From JAKQHY01 sp034429475 (lineage in GTDB: Bacteria > Chloroflexota > Anaerolineae > B4-G1 > SLSP01), in assembly GCA_034429475.1 (NCBI GenBank), contig DAOUGD010000326.1:1-37602 (forward strand): 37,602 bases of DNA. The letters are read 5' to 3'. Of the stretch, positions 15,299 through 25,000 are shown in pieces (position 1 is the first letter of the stretch; each line of letters opens with the position of its first letter). The notes beneath the pieces are model-generated. The model was given only the letters and a program-made list of their open reading frames with translations. It ran no database searches and was not told the origin of the DNA. Made by a program: the position numbers and the translations under genes.

Positions 15299-15916
15299 TC
15301 AGGCCAAAAAGACCCAGGTAAAGAAAGCCAACACAATTTGACGTAAAAACCCTATCAACAAATATGCGACAATGGGCGAAAAATCCCAACCGCCGAAGGA
15401 CGGCAGCACCCGGCGAATGGGCGCGAGGAGCGGCTCGGTGATGGCCCACAAAAAGCGCATCACGCGGCTGGTGTAGGACATGCGCAGCCACTCGAACAGC
15501 ACCCGCACCAGCAAGGCCAGGGCGTACAGTTCAAAAGCGATGTTGACCACCTGAATCAGCAATTGGATCAATGTTCCTAATGGATCCGTGATGAAGGCTG
15601 CCCCATAAAGGAGTAGTTGCAGCGCCCACGATAAAACGCTATGCAAGGCCCACAGCAACAGCACCGTTGCCAGTGTCCCCAACAGGTCAAAATTCAGCCC
15701 CAGGCGCAGTGAGGGGCTGTACGTGGGAATCCCCAACAGGCGATACGCCAGGCGCAGCAAGGGATCGGTCAGCCAGGCCAGCATCCGCAGCACCGGGTGG
15801 GACTCAGGCAATTTGAAGAAATGCAACACCAGGCGCAACACCAACAGCAGCCCCACCGTACCCAGCACTATGTTGATAACACGTTGCACAACGTCTAATA
15901 CAGCAGTGAAAGTCAT
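15299..15916 (-). CDS. YggT family membrane protein (duplicated domain)
   Basis: A 205-residue integral membrane protein made of two YggT-type halves. Each has paired hydrophobic helices around a motif of the form W-[LI]-T-[DE]-P-L-L-x-[LP]-x-R (LAWLTDPLLRLAYRLLG near 45-61, then LWAITEPLLAPIRRVLP near 157-173). YggT proteins sit next to yggS and cell-division genes and are linked to ion homeostasis or osmotic tolerance. The molecular function is unsettled. GGGAGGA precedes ATG 15916, which is preferred over an in-frame upstream ATG. It lies 86 bp after yggS on the same strand, the usual yggS-yggT order. Confidence 0.82.
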   Translation of the reverse strand: MTFTAVLDVVQRVINIVLGTVGLLLVLRLVLHFFKLPESHPVLRMLAWLTDPLLRLAYRLLGIPTYSPSLRLGLNFDLLGTLATVLLLWALHSVLSWALQLLLYGAAFITDPLGTLIQLLIQVVNIAFELYALALLVRVLFEWLRMSYTSRVMRFLWAITEPLLAPIRRVLPSFGGWDFSPIVAYLLIGFLRQIVLAFFTWVFLA

Positions 15917-15934
15917 AGTTCCTCCCAAAACAGC

Positions 15935-15978
15935 GCAACAGATTGAACGGATTCTTCTCTTAAATACGTTTCATCCAT
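15935..15978. repeat. Repeat arm of the CAACAGATT family
   Basis: CAACAGATTGAACGGATT (15936-15953) has a 9-bp period and is nearly identical to CAACAGATTCAACGGATT at 36048-36065. A loosely complementary stretch lies at about 15967-15981. It sits between yggS and yggT. Confidence 0.5.
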
Positions 15979-16002
15979 TGAGCAGTTGTAGCCCCTTCCT
16001 CG

Positions 16003-16749
16003 CTACTCTCGGTGATAATCGCCGAAGATGGCGCGGCCGACGCGCACCAGGGTCGCCCCTTCTTCCACCGCCACCGGGAAATCGTCGCTCATCCCCATCG
16101 AGAGCTGGTCAAAAGGCTGCTCTGGGAAACGATCGCGCAGGGCATCCCGCAAGGTGCGCAGTGAGATGAAGACGGGGCGGGTCTCCTCGGCGACGGCCAC
16201 GAGGGGGGCCATCGTCATCAAGCCGGACAGCCGCAGGCCAGGCAGTATGGTAATGGCGGCGACCTCGGCATAGAAGGCGGTCAGTACAGCCTCGTCATGC
16301 TCCCACCCGGCGACAGGGTAGCCATGTTTGCTCGCTTCGCCAGAAATATTGCACTCCAGCAAAATGGGCAATGGCTTGCCGGTAGCGACGGCCAGCGCAC
16401 TCAACTTCTGGGCGACCTCTAATCGATCTACGCTGTGGACATAGTCGAAGTGCGCCACGACCAGTGGAGCTTTGCGGCGCTGAATTGGGCCGATCATGTG
16501 CCAGCTAGGACGCTCCGTTCCCAGCGCCGCCTGCACTGCGGGGATCTTGACCGCCCCCTCCTCCGGGCGATTTTCACCAAAATCGCGCTGCCCCGCCGCC
16601 CACGCTGCCTGAATAACGTTGGGTGGGAACGTTTTGGTGACGGCGACCAGTCGCACGGCCTCCGGAGGCCGCCCGGCGCGCAGCGCAGACTCCGCGATAG
16701 TATCCCGCACGCGCCAGAGATTTTCCGCTAATAATTGAGTATGCTCCAT
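16003..16749 (-). CDS. yggS: YggS/PLPBP family pyridoxal-phosphate homeostasis protein
   Basis: A 248-residue PLP-binding protein of the YggS/PROSC family. Key features are LVAVTKTFPP with the PLP-binding Lys at K39, DFGENRPEE, SWHMIGPIQRRKA, LLECNISGEASKHG, LRLSGLMTMAP, LSMGMSDDFPVAVEEGATLV and RVGRAIFG. The protein has no catalytic activity of its own. It buffers PLP and affects amino-acid and keto-acid balance. ATG 16749 is chosen because GGAAGGGG lies just upstream; a longer in-frame start at 16764 has no ribosome site. It is the first gene of a probable yggS-yggT unit. Confidence 0.92.
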   Translation of the reverse strand: MEHTQLLAENLWRVRDTIAESALRAGRPPEAVRLVAVTKTFPPNVIQAAWAAGQRDFGENRPEEGAVKIPAVQAALGTERPSWHMIGPIQRRKAPLVVAHFDYVHSVDRLEVAQKLSALAVATGKPLPILLECNISGEASKHGYPVAGWEHDEAVLTAFYAEVAAITILPGLRLSGLMTMAPLVAVAEETRPVFISLRTLRDALRDRFPEQPFDQLSMGMSDDFPVAVEEGATLVRVGRAIFGDYHRE

Positions 16750-16807
16750 CGGATCCCCTTCCATTTCGTCGCGCTTGTCCTCACCTCTATTGTAACTCGG
16801 ATGGGAT

Positions 16808-16840
16808 CAAAAAACAAAAGCCGCCCCCAAGGGAGCGGCT
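16808..16840 (-). terminator. Intrinsic terminator after clpP
   Basis: An AGCCGC/GCGGCT stem extended by G-C pairs (16819-16840), followed on the minus strand by TTTTGTTTTTT. It lies 32 bp beyond the clpP stop codon and separates tig-clpP from yggS-yggT. Confidence 0.8.
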
Positions 16841-16872
16841 CTGAGTGTGGTTACCCGCATCGAATCGGCGCG

Positions 16873-17457
16873 TTATTTGGCGGTGGATTCGAGGACTTTG
16901 TCCACGATGCCATATTCGGCGGCCTGCTGTGCGGTCATATAGAAGTCACGGTCAGTCAACCTATCAATCTGTTCCTGCTTCATGCCCGTATGCTTGAGCA
17001 GGATGACGTTGAGCAAGTCGCGCATCCGCAGAATTTCTTTGGCGGCAATTTCAATGTCAACCGCCTGGCCCTGGACGCCGCCGAGCGGCTGGTGAAGGTG
17101 GATAGTCGCATGGGGCAGGGCGTAGCGGCGCCCCTTGGCGCCCGCCGTCAGCAAAATCGTCGCCATGCTGGCCGTCATCCCTACGGCGATGGTGGAAACC
17201 GGCGCCTGGATGAGTTGCATGGTGTCGTAGATCGCCAGTCCCGCCGAGATTTCGCCGCCGGGGGAGTTGATGTAAAGCGAGATGTCTCGCTCGGAATCCT
17301 CCCGGTCAAGGTACAACAATTGCGCCACGATCAGATCGGAAATCTGCGCGTTGATCGGCGTCCCCAGAAAAACAATCCGTTCTTTGAACAGCAGGGAATA
17401 GATGTCATACATCCGCTCCCCGCGCCCGGTGCTCTCAATGACGTAAGGAATACTCAT
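16873..17457 (-). CDS. clpP: ATP-dependent Clp protease proteolytic subunit
   Basis: A 194-residue ClpP serine protease subunit, the standard length. The catalytic triad falls at S97 (GMTASMA), H122 (HLHQPLGG) and D171 (DRDFYM), the canonical numbering. LYINSPGGEISAGLAIYDTM supplies the oxyanion Gly region. It forms the tetradecameric chamber that degrades unfolded or tagged proteins handed over by ClpX, ClpA or ClpC. ATG 17457 is chosen because GAGGGGGAAACGT precedes it. It is 35 bp downstream of tig, the usual tig-clpP order, but clpX does not follow: a terminator and yggS come instead. Confidence 0.96.
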   Translation of the reverse strand: MSIPYVIESTGRGERMYDIYSLLFKERIVFLGTPINAQISDLIVAQLLYLDREDSERDISLYINSPGGEISAGLAIYDTMQLIQAPVSTIAVGMTASMATILLTAGAKGRRYALPHATIHLHQPLGGVQGQAVDIEIAAKEILRMRDLLNVILLKHTGMKQEQIDRLTDRDFYMTAQQAAEYGIVDKVLESTAK

Positions 17458-17492
17458 ACGTTTCCCCCTCAGGCCGTTCAATCACAAAGCGG

Positions 17493-18872
17493 TCAGGCAA
17501 CATCCGCAGTCGGCGCGTCCACATCCGGCGCACCATCTTCGGCCGGCGCTTCCGCTACCGGTTCAGCCGCGGCTGGCTCAACATACTCCCCCCGGGCGAT
17601 CTGCTCCAGCCGTTCCAGGGTTTTGTGTTCCAGTACGGTGGAGGCCATATTCTGGCCCAAGGGCGAATCAATCTTAATGTCATCCAGTGCGGCAGATTCT
17701 TCAACGCCATTGGCCGCCATGATAGCATTGAAATGTTGCACGATTTCTTCATCGCTGACTGTGATTTTCTCCTGTCGGGCAAACTCGCTCAATACCAGCG
17801 AGTTTTGGAGGCGCGTCTCGGCGCGGGGGAGCATCTGACCCCGGAACCACTCCATCGTCTGACCTTGCAAGCGCAGAACGTCTTCCAGGGAAATCTTGCT
17901 TTCCCGCATTATCCGCTCTTCAGTCTCTTTGACCAGGTCATCCAGGGTTTCTTCAACCAGGATTTGCGGGTAGCGGACTTGCGCCTGTTGCACCATATCC
18001 TTGATCAGGGCGTCTTGATAAGCGGTTCGGGCCTGGTGTTGCTTGTAATCGCCCATCCGGTGGCGAATGTCAGCCTTCAGGTCTTCCAACGTCTCAAAGG
18101 CCCCCACGGTGCTGGCGAGTGCATCATCCAATTCAGGGAGCGTGCGGGTGTATACCTGATTGACGGTCACTTCGATGTCAACCGTCGCGCCGCGCAAGTC
18201 TTCCTCATCCGAATCTTCGGGGATGGTCAGGGCGAATTCCTTTTTATCATTCGCGCCCATACCCACCAACGCCTGAATGAATTCCAAGGAGAGGAACGGC
18301 TGCGTGGCATCCAGTTCCACCGAGAAATCATGCTCGTCTATGACCATTTCGCCGTTTTGCAGGCCGTGCAGATTCAGGTTGACCTCATCCCCCATGTCGG
18401 CCACTCGATCCACCGGCTCCAGGATAGCATGTTCCTCACGGAATTGCTCCAGGATACCGCGGATTTCTTCATCGTCCACCGCGACATCCTGCCATTCCCG
18501 GCGCAGGCTGCGATAGTCGCCGAGGATCACAGTGGGTTCAAGAGGGACTTTGATTTCAAAGGTCATCGGCGTGAGCTTGAGATCCTGCAATTCACCCGGC
18601 CCATACGGTTTAATCTCAGCTTTCTCAATGATTTGAGGATAAATGTCGTTGAGCAATTGGTCGGCGGCTTCCTGCAACACTGCCGACTCACCGACATAAC
18701 GCACGATCCGCTGATAGGGCGCGGCGCCCTTGCGGAACCCAGGGATATTGATCTTCTGGGCCAATGTTTTCGCCGCCGTGCGCTTGGCCGTTTCGACGGT
18801 CTCCGGATCAATCTTAACTGCGATTACAGCCTCGTGAGTATCGAGGACTTGTTTACTAGTAACTTCGAACAC
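17493..18872 (-). CDS. tig: Trigger factor
   Basis: A 459-residue ribosome-associated chaperone. The N-terminal ribosome-binding domain has the signature INIPGFRKGAAP. A central FKBP-like PPIase region (about 155-245; DMGDEVNLNLHG, then a FSVELDATQPFLSLEFIQAL-type segment) and the helical C-terminal arms follow. The tail (about 430-459) is Ala/Pro/Glu-rich. The GTG at 18872 is the likely start because GGAGGT lies 7 nt upstream of it. The in-frame ATG at 18887 would have that site inside the coding region. It is cotranscribed with clpP, and its promoter at 18904-18932 faces that of the SufR-like regulator. Confidence 0.94.
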   Translation of the reverse strand: MFEVTSKQVLDTHEAVIAVKIDPETVETAKRTAAKTLAQKINIPGFRKGAAPYQRIVRYVGESAVLQEAADQLLNDIYPQIIEKAEIKPYGPGELQDLKLTPMTFEIKVPLEPTVILGDYRSLRREWQDVAVDDEEIRGILEQFREEHAILEPVDRVADMGDEVNLNLHGLQNGEMVIDEHDFSVELDATQPFLSLEFIQALVGMGANDKKEFALTIPEDSDEEDLRGATVDIEVTVNQVYTRTLPELDDALASTVGAFETLEDLKADIRHRMGDYKQHQARTAYQDALIKDMVQQAQVRYPQILVEETLDDLVKETEERIMRESKISLEDVLRLQGQTMEWFRGQMLPRAETRLQNSLVLSEFARQEKITVSDEEIVQHFNAIMAANGVEESAALDDIKIDSPLGQNMASTVLEHKTLERLEQIARGEYVEPAAAEPVAEAPAEDGAPDVDAPTADVA

Positions 18873-18903
18873 CCGTTGTACCTCCATTTTACAGATCGTC
18901 GAA

Positions 18904-18932
18904 ATTATAACACACTTTTAGGGGAATCACAA
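18904..18932 (-). promoter_or_regulatory. Predicted sigma-70 promoter for tig-clpP
   Basis: On the minus strand TTGTGA (18932-18927), a 17-bp spacer and a perfect TATAAT (18909-18904), about 30 bp upstream of the GTG start of tig. Confidence 0.6.
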
Positions 18933-18973
18933 TCGGAAAAAGCGCTCGCCGGTCATAATAAGAAAATAACTAT

Positions 18974-19002
18974 TTGACAAAATAAATTCATCGTGTTAAA
19001 AT
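18974..19002 (+). promoter_or_regulatory. Predicted sigma-70 promoter for the SufR-like regulator
   Basis: A perfect TTGACA (18974-18979), a 17-bp spacer and TAAAAT (18997-19002). It is only about 40 bp from the divergent tig promoter, so one bound regulator could affect both. Confidence 0.65.
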
Positions 19003-19079
19003 GATAATGTTGATTGTTTTCTCACAAAACCCCGACTTGGCAATGCGTAGGCACGGCAAAGATAGCAGGAGAGGGCCTC

Positions 19080-19709
19080 ATGCAGGATACACGGCAACAA
19101 ATTTTAGAAATCCTTAAACGACATGGCGAAGTCACCGTCCAGGAACTCAGTCACGAACTCAACCTTACCAGCGTCACGGTGCGCCATCACCTGGAAATTT
19201 TGCGTTCGGACGGATACATCACAGAGCCGGAAGTGCATCGCTCCAATCGGCCCGGACGGCCACGGTATACTTACCGGCTCACCTCCACGGCTGCGGACCT
19301 CTTCCCCAACAACTACAGTGGATTGGCCGACGTGCTGCTCAATGTGTTTGAAGAGTGCGTCCCTTCCGAAATGTGCGATCATTTGCTGGATGAAGCGGCC
19401 AAACGTTTCACGATGGATGCCGGAACACCGCCGACCGCCCCCCACGAGCGGATGGACTATGCAGTATCCTTTATGAAGCGGCTAGGGTTTGTGGCGCGAT
19501 GGGAAACGCAGGAAGTCGGGCATTATTGGATTTATGTCAGCAGTTGCCCGTATCAGTATGTGGCGCAAACCCATCCCATGACCTGTCAACTGGATAAGCG
19601 GGTGATTCAACGGCTGACCGGCGCGCACGTCGTCAAAGTGCAGGGGCACGCGCACGAAGGCGCTTTGTGCGTCTATGAAGTGCAGTGGGAGAATCTGCCG
19701 CCCGCCTGA
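19080..19709 (+). CDS. SufR-like winged-helix regulator with Cys/His cluster motif
   Basis: A 209-residue regulator. A DeoR/ArsR-type winged helix (about 3-70) has the recognition region LTSVTVRHHLEILRSDGYI followed by RPGRPRYTYRLT. The C-terminal domain matches SufR-type iron-sulfur regulators: C156 in SSCPYQYVAQTHP and C169 are spaced C-x12-C, and a last Cys is C197 in ALCVYEV. SufR proteins use C-x12-C-x13-C-x14-C. Here the third position is H183 and the last spacing is x13. A [4Fe-4S] or related cluster with a His ligand is plausible but unproven. AGGAGAGG precedes ATG 19080; the longer upstream frame lacks a ribosome site. It is divergent from tig-clpP. No suf genes are in the window. 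Confidence 0.75.
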   Translation: MQDTRQQILEILKRHGEVTVQELSHELNLTSVTVRHHLEILRSDGYITEPEVHRSNRPGRPRYTYRLTSTAADLFPNNYSGLADVLLNVFEECVPSEMCDHLLDEAAKRFTMDAGTPPTAPHERMDYAVSFMKRLGFVARWETQEVGHYWIYVSSCPYQYVAQTHPMTCQLDKRVIQRLTGAHVVKVQGHAHEGALCVYEVQWENLPPA

Positions 19710-19841
19710 CCACCCCCCAAAAGCCCGCTATAGTTTCAAGGCCCTCGCGCAGTCTGCCCCGCACGCCCGCGCTCAAAATGAAATTTCATGGACTGTGCTT
19801 CTGTTGCATTCAATCCATCAATCCGTTGATAAGGAGGTACA

Positions 19842-21518
19842 ATGATCGACCTGCATTTTGACCGCTTTTATCGCTATGCTGATCTGACCCACATCCTGCA
19901 CGCCTTTGCAGAGGAATACCCGCAGTTGGTGCGGTTGGAAAGCCTCGGCAAGAGTTACGAAGGCCGCGATCTCTGGCTGGCGACGGTGACGAATACGGCA
20001 ACCGGCGCGGCCGGCGACAAGCCCGCGTTCTGGGTGGATGGCAACATCCACGCCACCGAGCTTTCCGCCTCCACCGCGTGCCTGTACCTGCTCCACAAGC
20101 TGGCGACGGGCTACGGCGCAGACGCCGACCTCACGCGGCTGCTGGACACGCGCGCCTTCTACATCTGCCCGCGCGTCAACCCCGACGGCGCGGAGTGGGC
20201 GCTGGCCGACAAACCGCGCTACATCCGCTCCAGCACGCGCCCCTATCCCTACGACGAACAGCCGCTCGGCGGCCTGTTGGAAGAGGACGTGGACGGCGAC
20301 GGGCGCATCCTCACCATGCGCATCCCCGATCCCAACGGGGCGTGGAAGGTCTGCCCGGAAGAACCGCGCTTGATGATCCGCCGCGATCCCACCGAGACGG
20401 GCGGATCATACTACCGCCTGCTGCCCGAAGGCCCGGTCCACGATTACGATGGCGTGACGATTCAAGCCGAAGGTATCAAAGAGAAGCTCGACCTCAACCG
20501 CAACTTCCCGGCCGGGTGGCGACAGGAATACCAGCAGAGCGGCGCCGGCCCGTTCCCCACCTCCGAGCCGGAAGCGCGTGCGACGGTGGCCTTCATCACA
20601 TCCCACCGCAACATCACCGGCGGCATCGCCTTCCACACGTTCAGTGGCGTGCTGCTGCGTCCCTTCGACGACCGCGACGACAAGGAGATGCCCATCGAAG
20701 ACCTGTGGACGTTCCAGAAAATCGGCGCGAAGGGCACAGAAATAACGGGGTACCCCAACGTTTCCGTCTATCACGACTTCCGCTACCATCCCAAAGAGGT
20801 CATCACGGGCGGTTTCGATACCTGGTTATACGATCACATGGGGATGTTCGCCTGGACGATTGAGATTTGGAGTCCACAGCGGCAGGCGGGGATTACGGAC
20901 TACAAGTTCATTGACTGGTACCGCGAGCATCCGCTGGAAGACGACCTCAAGATGCTCAAATGGAGCGACGAGGTGTTGGAAGGCAAAGGCTACGTGACCT
21001 GGTATCCGTTCGAGCACTCGCAGCTTGGCCCGGTGGAATTGGGCGGCTGGGATGCCATCCACACCTTCCGCAACCCGCCGCCGCAGTTTTTGGAGCAGGA
21101 GATCGCGCCGCTGGTGGATTGGGCCATCTGGCACGCGCAGATTTCGCCCAAACTGGAGCTGTACGAGGTGAAAGTCACGCCGTTGGGCGGCGATGCCTAC
21201 CACCTGCGCATGGTCGTCCACAACACCGGCTGGCTGCCGGCCTACGTGACGAAGAACGCCGTGGAAAAGAAGATCGTGCGCGGCGTCATCGCCGAAATTG
21301 AACTGCCGGAAGGCGCGACACTCGAAACCGGCAAGCTCCGCGAGGAGTTGGGGCAGCTTGAAGGTCGGGCGTATAAGCACGTCTATTTCGAGGACGACTT
21401 TACCGACGACCGTGTGAAGGTTGAATGGGTGGTTCGCGCTCCGCAAGGCAGCAGGGTGAAATTGACCGCGCGGCATGATCGGGCGGGGAAAGTGACGGTA
21501 GACGTGACGCTCAAGTAA
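19842..21518 (+). CDS. M14 family zinc carboxypeptidase
   Basis: A 558-residue metallocarboxypeptidase. The zinc site is H70-x2-E73 (GNIHATE) plus H265 (GIAFHTFSG). Substrate and catalytic residues follow the family: RVNPDG, DLNRNFPAGW and the catalytic Glu at E341 in WTIEIWSP. A C-terminal region (about 420-558) is beta-rich and probably a separate accessory domain. No signal peptide is seen, so the enzyme may be cytoplasmic or leave by another route. The LEEDVDGDGRILTMRIPDP insert between the zinc motifs is shared with a group of large bacterial M14 enzymes. AAGGAGGTACA precedes the ATG. The gene stands alone after the SufR-like regulator. Confidence 0.88.
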   Translation: MIDLHFDRFYRYADLTHILHAFAEEYPQLVRLESLGKSYEGRDLWLATVTNTATGAAGDKPAFWVDGNIHATELSASTACLYLLHKLATGYGADADLTRLLDTRAFYICPRVNPDGAEWALADKPRYIRSSTRPYPYDEQPLGGLLEEDVDGDGRILTMRIPDPNGAWKVCPEEPRLMIRRDPTETGGSYYRLLPEGPVHDYDGVTIQAEGIKEKLDLNRNFPAGWRQEYQQSGAGPFPTSEPEARATVAFITSHRNITGGIAFHTFSGVLLRPFDDRDDKEMPIEDLWTFQKIGAKGTEITGYPNVSVYHDFRYHPKEVITGGFDTWLYDHMGMFAWTIEIWSPQRQAGITDYKFIDWYREHPLEDDLKMLKWSDEVLEGKGYVTWYPFEHSQLGPVELGGWDAIHTFRNPPPQFLEQEIAPLVDWAIWHAQISPKLELYEVKVTPLGGDAYHLRMVVHNTGWLPAYVTKNAVEKKIVRGVIAEIELPEGATLETGKLREELGQLEGRAYKHVYFEDDFTDDRVKVEWVVRAPQGSRVKLTARHDRAGKVTVDVTLK

Positions 21519-21560
21519 AGGGATGGCGTGCTACGCCAGTTGCCTTTTCCGCAGTGGCCC

Positions 21561-21602
21561 CAAAAAACAGTAAGACCCCACCTCTGTGGGGTCTTACTGT
21601 TC
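21561..21602 (-). terminator. Intrinsic terminator of the Flp pilin gene
   Basis: A perfect 16-bp stem (21566-21581 with 21586-21601) and a 4-nt loop, followed on the minus strand by TTTTTT. It is one of the strongest hairpins in the window. It lies 21 bp after the pilin stop and may also slow plus-strand transcription arriving from the carboxypeptidase gene. Confidence 0.9.
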
Positions 21603-21622
21603 TCGGTCTGACGATGGGGGGA

Positions 21623-21772
21623 TTAGCCCAGGCCGCTGACGACGTTGCTGAAGACGTTCTGGATCACGCCACCGAGCGTGGTCAGGATGACGATGACGAC
21701 GATAGCGATGAGCACCAGGATGAGCGCGTATTCTACCAACCCTTGACCTTCTTCTCGCGGTAAGTACAACAT
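21623..21772 (-). CDS. flp: Flp-type IVb pilin, 49 residues
   Basis: A short gene missed by length cut-offs. The product is MLYLPREEG, then QGLVEYALIL, then a hydrophobic helix rich in Val and Ile (about 17-32), and an amphipathic end with SNVVSGLG. It fits Flp/Fap pilins: the prepilin peptidase site is G9-Q10 with Glu at +5 and Tyr at +6 (G/xxxxEY), followed by one membrane helix. AAAGGAGAACTGAA precedes the ATG, and a strong terminator follows. No tad genes, prepilin peptidase or second pilin are in the window, so it is an orphan pilin locus whose machinery must lie elsewhere. A plus-strand frame over the same bases is a shadow. Confidence 0.9.
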   Translation of the reverse strand: MLYLPREEGQGLVEYALILVLIAIVVIVILTTLGGVIQNVFSNVVSGLG

Positions 21773-22029
21773 TTCAGTTCTCCTTTCATTAGCTAAGTTT
21801 TGGAATCTGACTGTATCATACCCTATTTTAACCTATACCGTAATAGGAATTTAGTCCCAAAGAATATAAGTCGGCCAAAAATTTGCCCGGTTTTGCCAGG
21901 ATGATTATAATGAAGATATGGGGGCGCGTCGTCAAGTTGCCTGATGCGGACAGAGTTTCACCTATCCTCTTGAATCTTTCAAGGGCGCCAGGCGTTTCGT
22001 CATATAGATGATATTGCACAGAAAAGGGT

Positions 22030-25000
22030 ATGAGTGTAACCAATTTCTTACCCACCATGCGCCGTCTCGTCCAGATGGTCATTGTCGCCGGGCTGTATTA
22101 CTTGACAGCCCGATTAGGCTTTTTGATGGCGCTGCCTCCCGGCAATGTTACGGCGCTGTGGCCTCCTTCGGGACTGGCGCTGGCAGCGGTGCTGGTTTGG
22201 GGTTGGCCGCAGGGACTCGGTATTTTTGCCGGGTCGTTCGTTGTTAATTTTGGGGCGCTGAGTGGCCCGGCAGCGCTGCCGGTCTCAGCGGCAATCGCCA
22301 CCGGGTCAACCCTGCAAGCCTGGGGAGCAGCCTGGCTCATCCGGCGTTGCAGCAAGACGCTGCCGCCGGCCACCATTCGCCACACGCTCCTGACGCTGGG
22401 CATCCTCACTGTAACCACGCTGCTGGCCCCGGTCACAGGCGTGACCAGCCTGTGTCTGGCCGGTCTGGCGCCGTGGAGCGACTATCCCATGCTGGCATGG
22501 ACATGGTGGTTGGGCGATTACGCCGGCATCCTGGTCTTTGCGCCCGCCCTGGTGGGCCTCTCCCTGCGCTGGCGCAAACAAACAGTGGCGGAACCTTTTT
22601 TGTGGCCATTCACCAGTTTAATCGTCGGGTTGGCGCTCCTGGCTTTTTCGCTCATTGGGGCGGTCGAAGCCAACCGGGTGGTGGCCTGGATGTCTTTACT
22701 GGTCGGGTTGACGCTGGCCGGCAGTTTTGTGGCCTATGTGTCCAGCCGGCAACAATCCGAGGCGGCGATTGCGCGTTCCGAGGCTGAGTATCGCCTGATC
22801 GCGGATAATACTGCGGACGTTATCTGGATTCTCGACGCAGAATCGCAACAATTCACTTACATCAGTCCCTCGGTGAAAAAATTGCGCGACTATACCCCGC
22901 AAGAAGCGCTGACCCAATCCCTGCGCGAAGTGCTCACACCGAATTCTCTGACAAAGGCGATGGCCCTATGGCCCGAACGTCTGGCGGCCTTTGCGCAAGA
23001 TCGTGCGGCAGTCACCCACATAGATGAGTTGGATCAGGTACGCAAGGACGGTTCCATCGTCCGCACCGAGGTTTCGACCACCTTTGTGACCAATGAGGCC
23101 GGCAAACTACAGTTGGTGGGCATTTCGCGCGACATCACCGAGCGCCAACAAGCCAGTGAGATGCTACGCCAGAGCCAGGCCAGCCTGGAGGCCGCACAGG
23201 CTATGGCGCGCCTGGGCAGTTGGGAACTGGACATCCAGCGCAACGCATTGCATTGGTCAGATGAAATCTACCGCATCTTCGGTATGCCTCCTGAGGAGTT
23301 CAAAGCCACCTACGAAGCCTTTCTCGACGCGATCCACCCGGAAGACCGCGAGATGGTCAACCGGGCGTATCTCAACGCCGTGCAAACCGGCGAGCCTTAC
23401 GAGGTAGTCCACCGGCTGCTGCTCAAAGACGGCACGCTCAAATACGTGCATGAGAAATGCAAAACGTACTACGATGAAGACGGCACGCCCCTGCGCTCGG
23501 TGGGCACTGTGCAAGACATCACCGAACGCCGCGAAATGGAAATGGAAATCCATGAACGGGTCAAAGAAATGACATGCCTCTTCCAGATCAGCCGCCTGCT
23601 GGAGGATCACCAGGCATCGGTGGAAACCCTGTGCACCCACATTGTGGAATCCATCGCCCCGGCTATGCAGTTCCCCCAACTGGCTGCCCCGGCGTTGATC
23701 CTGGATGGCAAATGTTCCACCGCCGGCTGCTGCGTTGAGAATTTGGCGCACCGTCTACAGGCCGATATTGTGGTCAATGGCGAAACGCGCGGCGCCCTAT
23801 GTGTAGGCTATACCGCCGACGAGCCGTTCATCCTCCCCGAAGAACAGGAATTGCTCGACAACATTGCCCGCATGTTGGGACTGTGGCTCGAACAGCGCGA
23901 GGCCGAAATCGCCATGCGCGCCGCCCAACGCGCTTTGGAGGAGATGAACCGCGACCTGGAACGCCGCGTCGCAGAGCGCACCGCCGAGGTGCAGGATTTG
24001 TACGACAATGCGCCTACCGGTTATCATTCGCTGGATAGTGAGGGACGTTACCTCATGATCAACCAGACCGAGTTGAAATGGCTAGGATATACGCACGAAG
24101 AAATGCGCGGGCGGTCGCTGAGGGAGTTTCTTACCCCAGAGAGCCAGGTCGTCTTCCAGGAAAAATTCCCGGCCTTCAGGGAAACCGGCGAAATACGGGA
24201 TGTGGAACTCGCTTTTATCCGCAAAGACGGCTCAGTGCTCCCGGTGGTGATCAATTCCACCACGGTCTATGATGACCAGGGCAAGTATGTAATGAGCCGT
24301 TCCACTATGGTGGATATCACCGAACGGCGGAAAACCGAAGCGGCCCTGCGCGACAGCCGCGACAAACTCAGCGCCGCCAACGCCGCGCTTGAAAAAGCCT
24401 CGCGCCTGAAAGACGAATTCCTGGCCAGCATGAGCCATGAATTGCGCACGCCGCTGACCGGCATTCTGGGGCTGGCCGAGGTATTGCAGTTACAGACCCT
24501 GGGGCCGTTGAATGAAAAACAACTCAAATCCGTGAAGAACATCGAAAGCAGCGGCCGGCATTTGCTGGAACTGATTAACGATATTCTGGACCTGTCCAAG
24601 ATCGAGGCCGGCAAGTTGGACATCCAGTTTGAAACATGCCTGGTGGCGGACATCTGCCAGGCCAGCCTGCAACTGGTGAAAGGCATGGCGCATCAGAAGA
24701 AGCAGACCGTCAGTTTCAGCATGAATCCCGTCTCGCTCACCCTGTACGCCGACGGGCGGCGGTTGAAACAAATGTTGGTCAACCTGCTCAGCAACGCCGT
24801 CAAATTTACCCCCGTGGGCGGTAAACTGGGACTGGAAGTACAAGCCGATGTGGTGGAGCACACCGTACTCTTCTGCGTCTGGGACAAGGGCATTGGCATT
24901 GAACCCGCAGAATTGGAGAGGTTGTTCCAGCCTTTTGTCCAGCTTGACAGCAGCCTGGCGCGGCAGCATACAGGCACCGGCCTGGGACTGTCGTTGGTGC

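Noticed and set aside
17625..18977. 450-codon plus-strand frame opposite trigger factor
   Set aside because: Long shadow frame in GC-rich DNA. The minus strand encodes an unmistakable trigger factor, and the plus frame has no ribosome site or family features.
21554..21763. 69-codon open frame on the plus strand rich in Asp
   Set aside because: It is the antisense of the Flp pilin gene, which has a ribosome site, processing motif and terminator. The acidic composition mirrors the Val/Ile helix codons.
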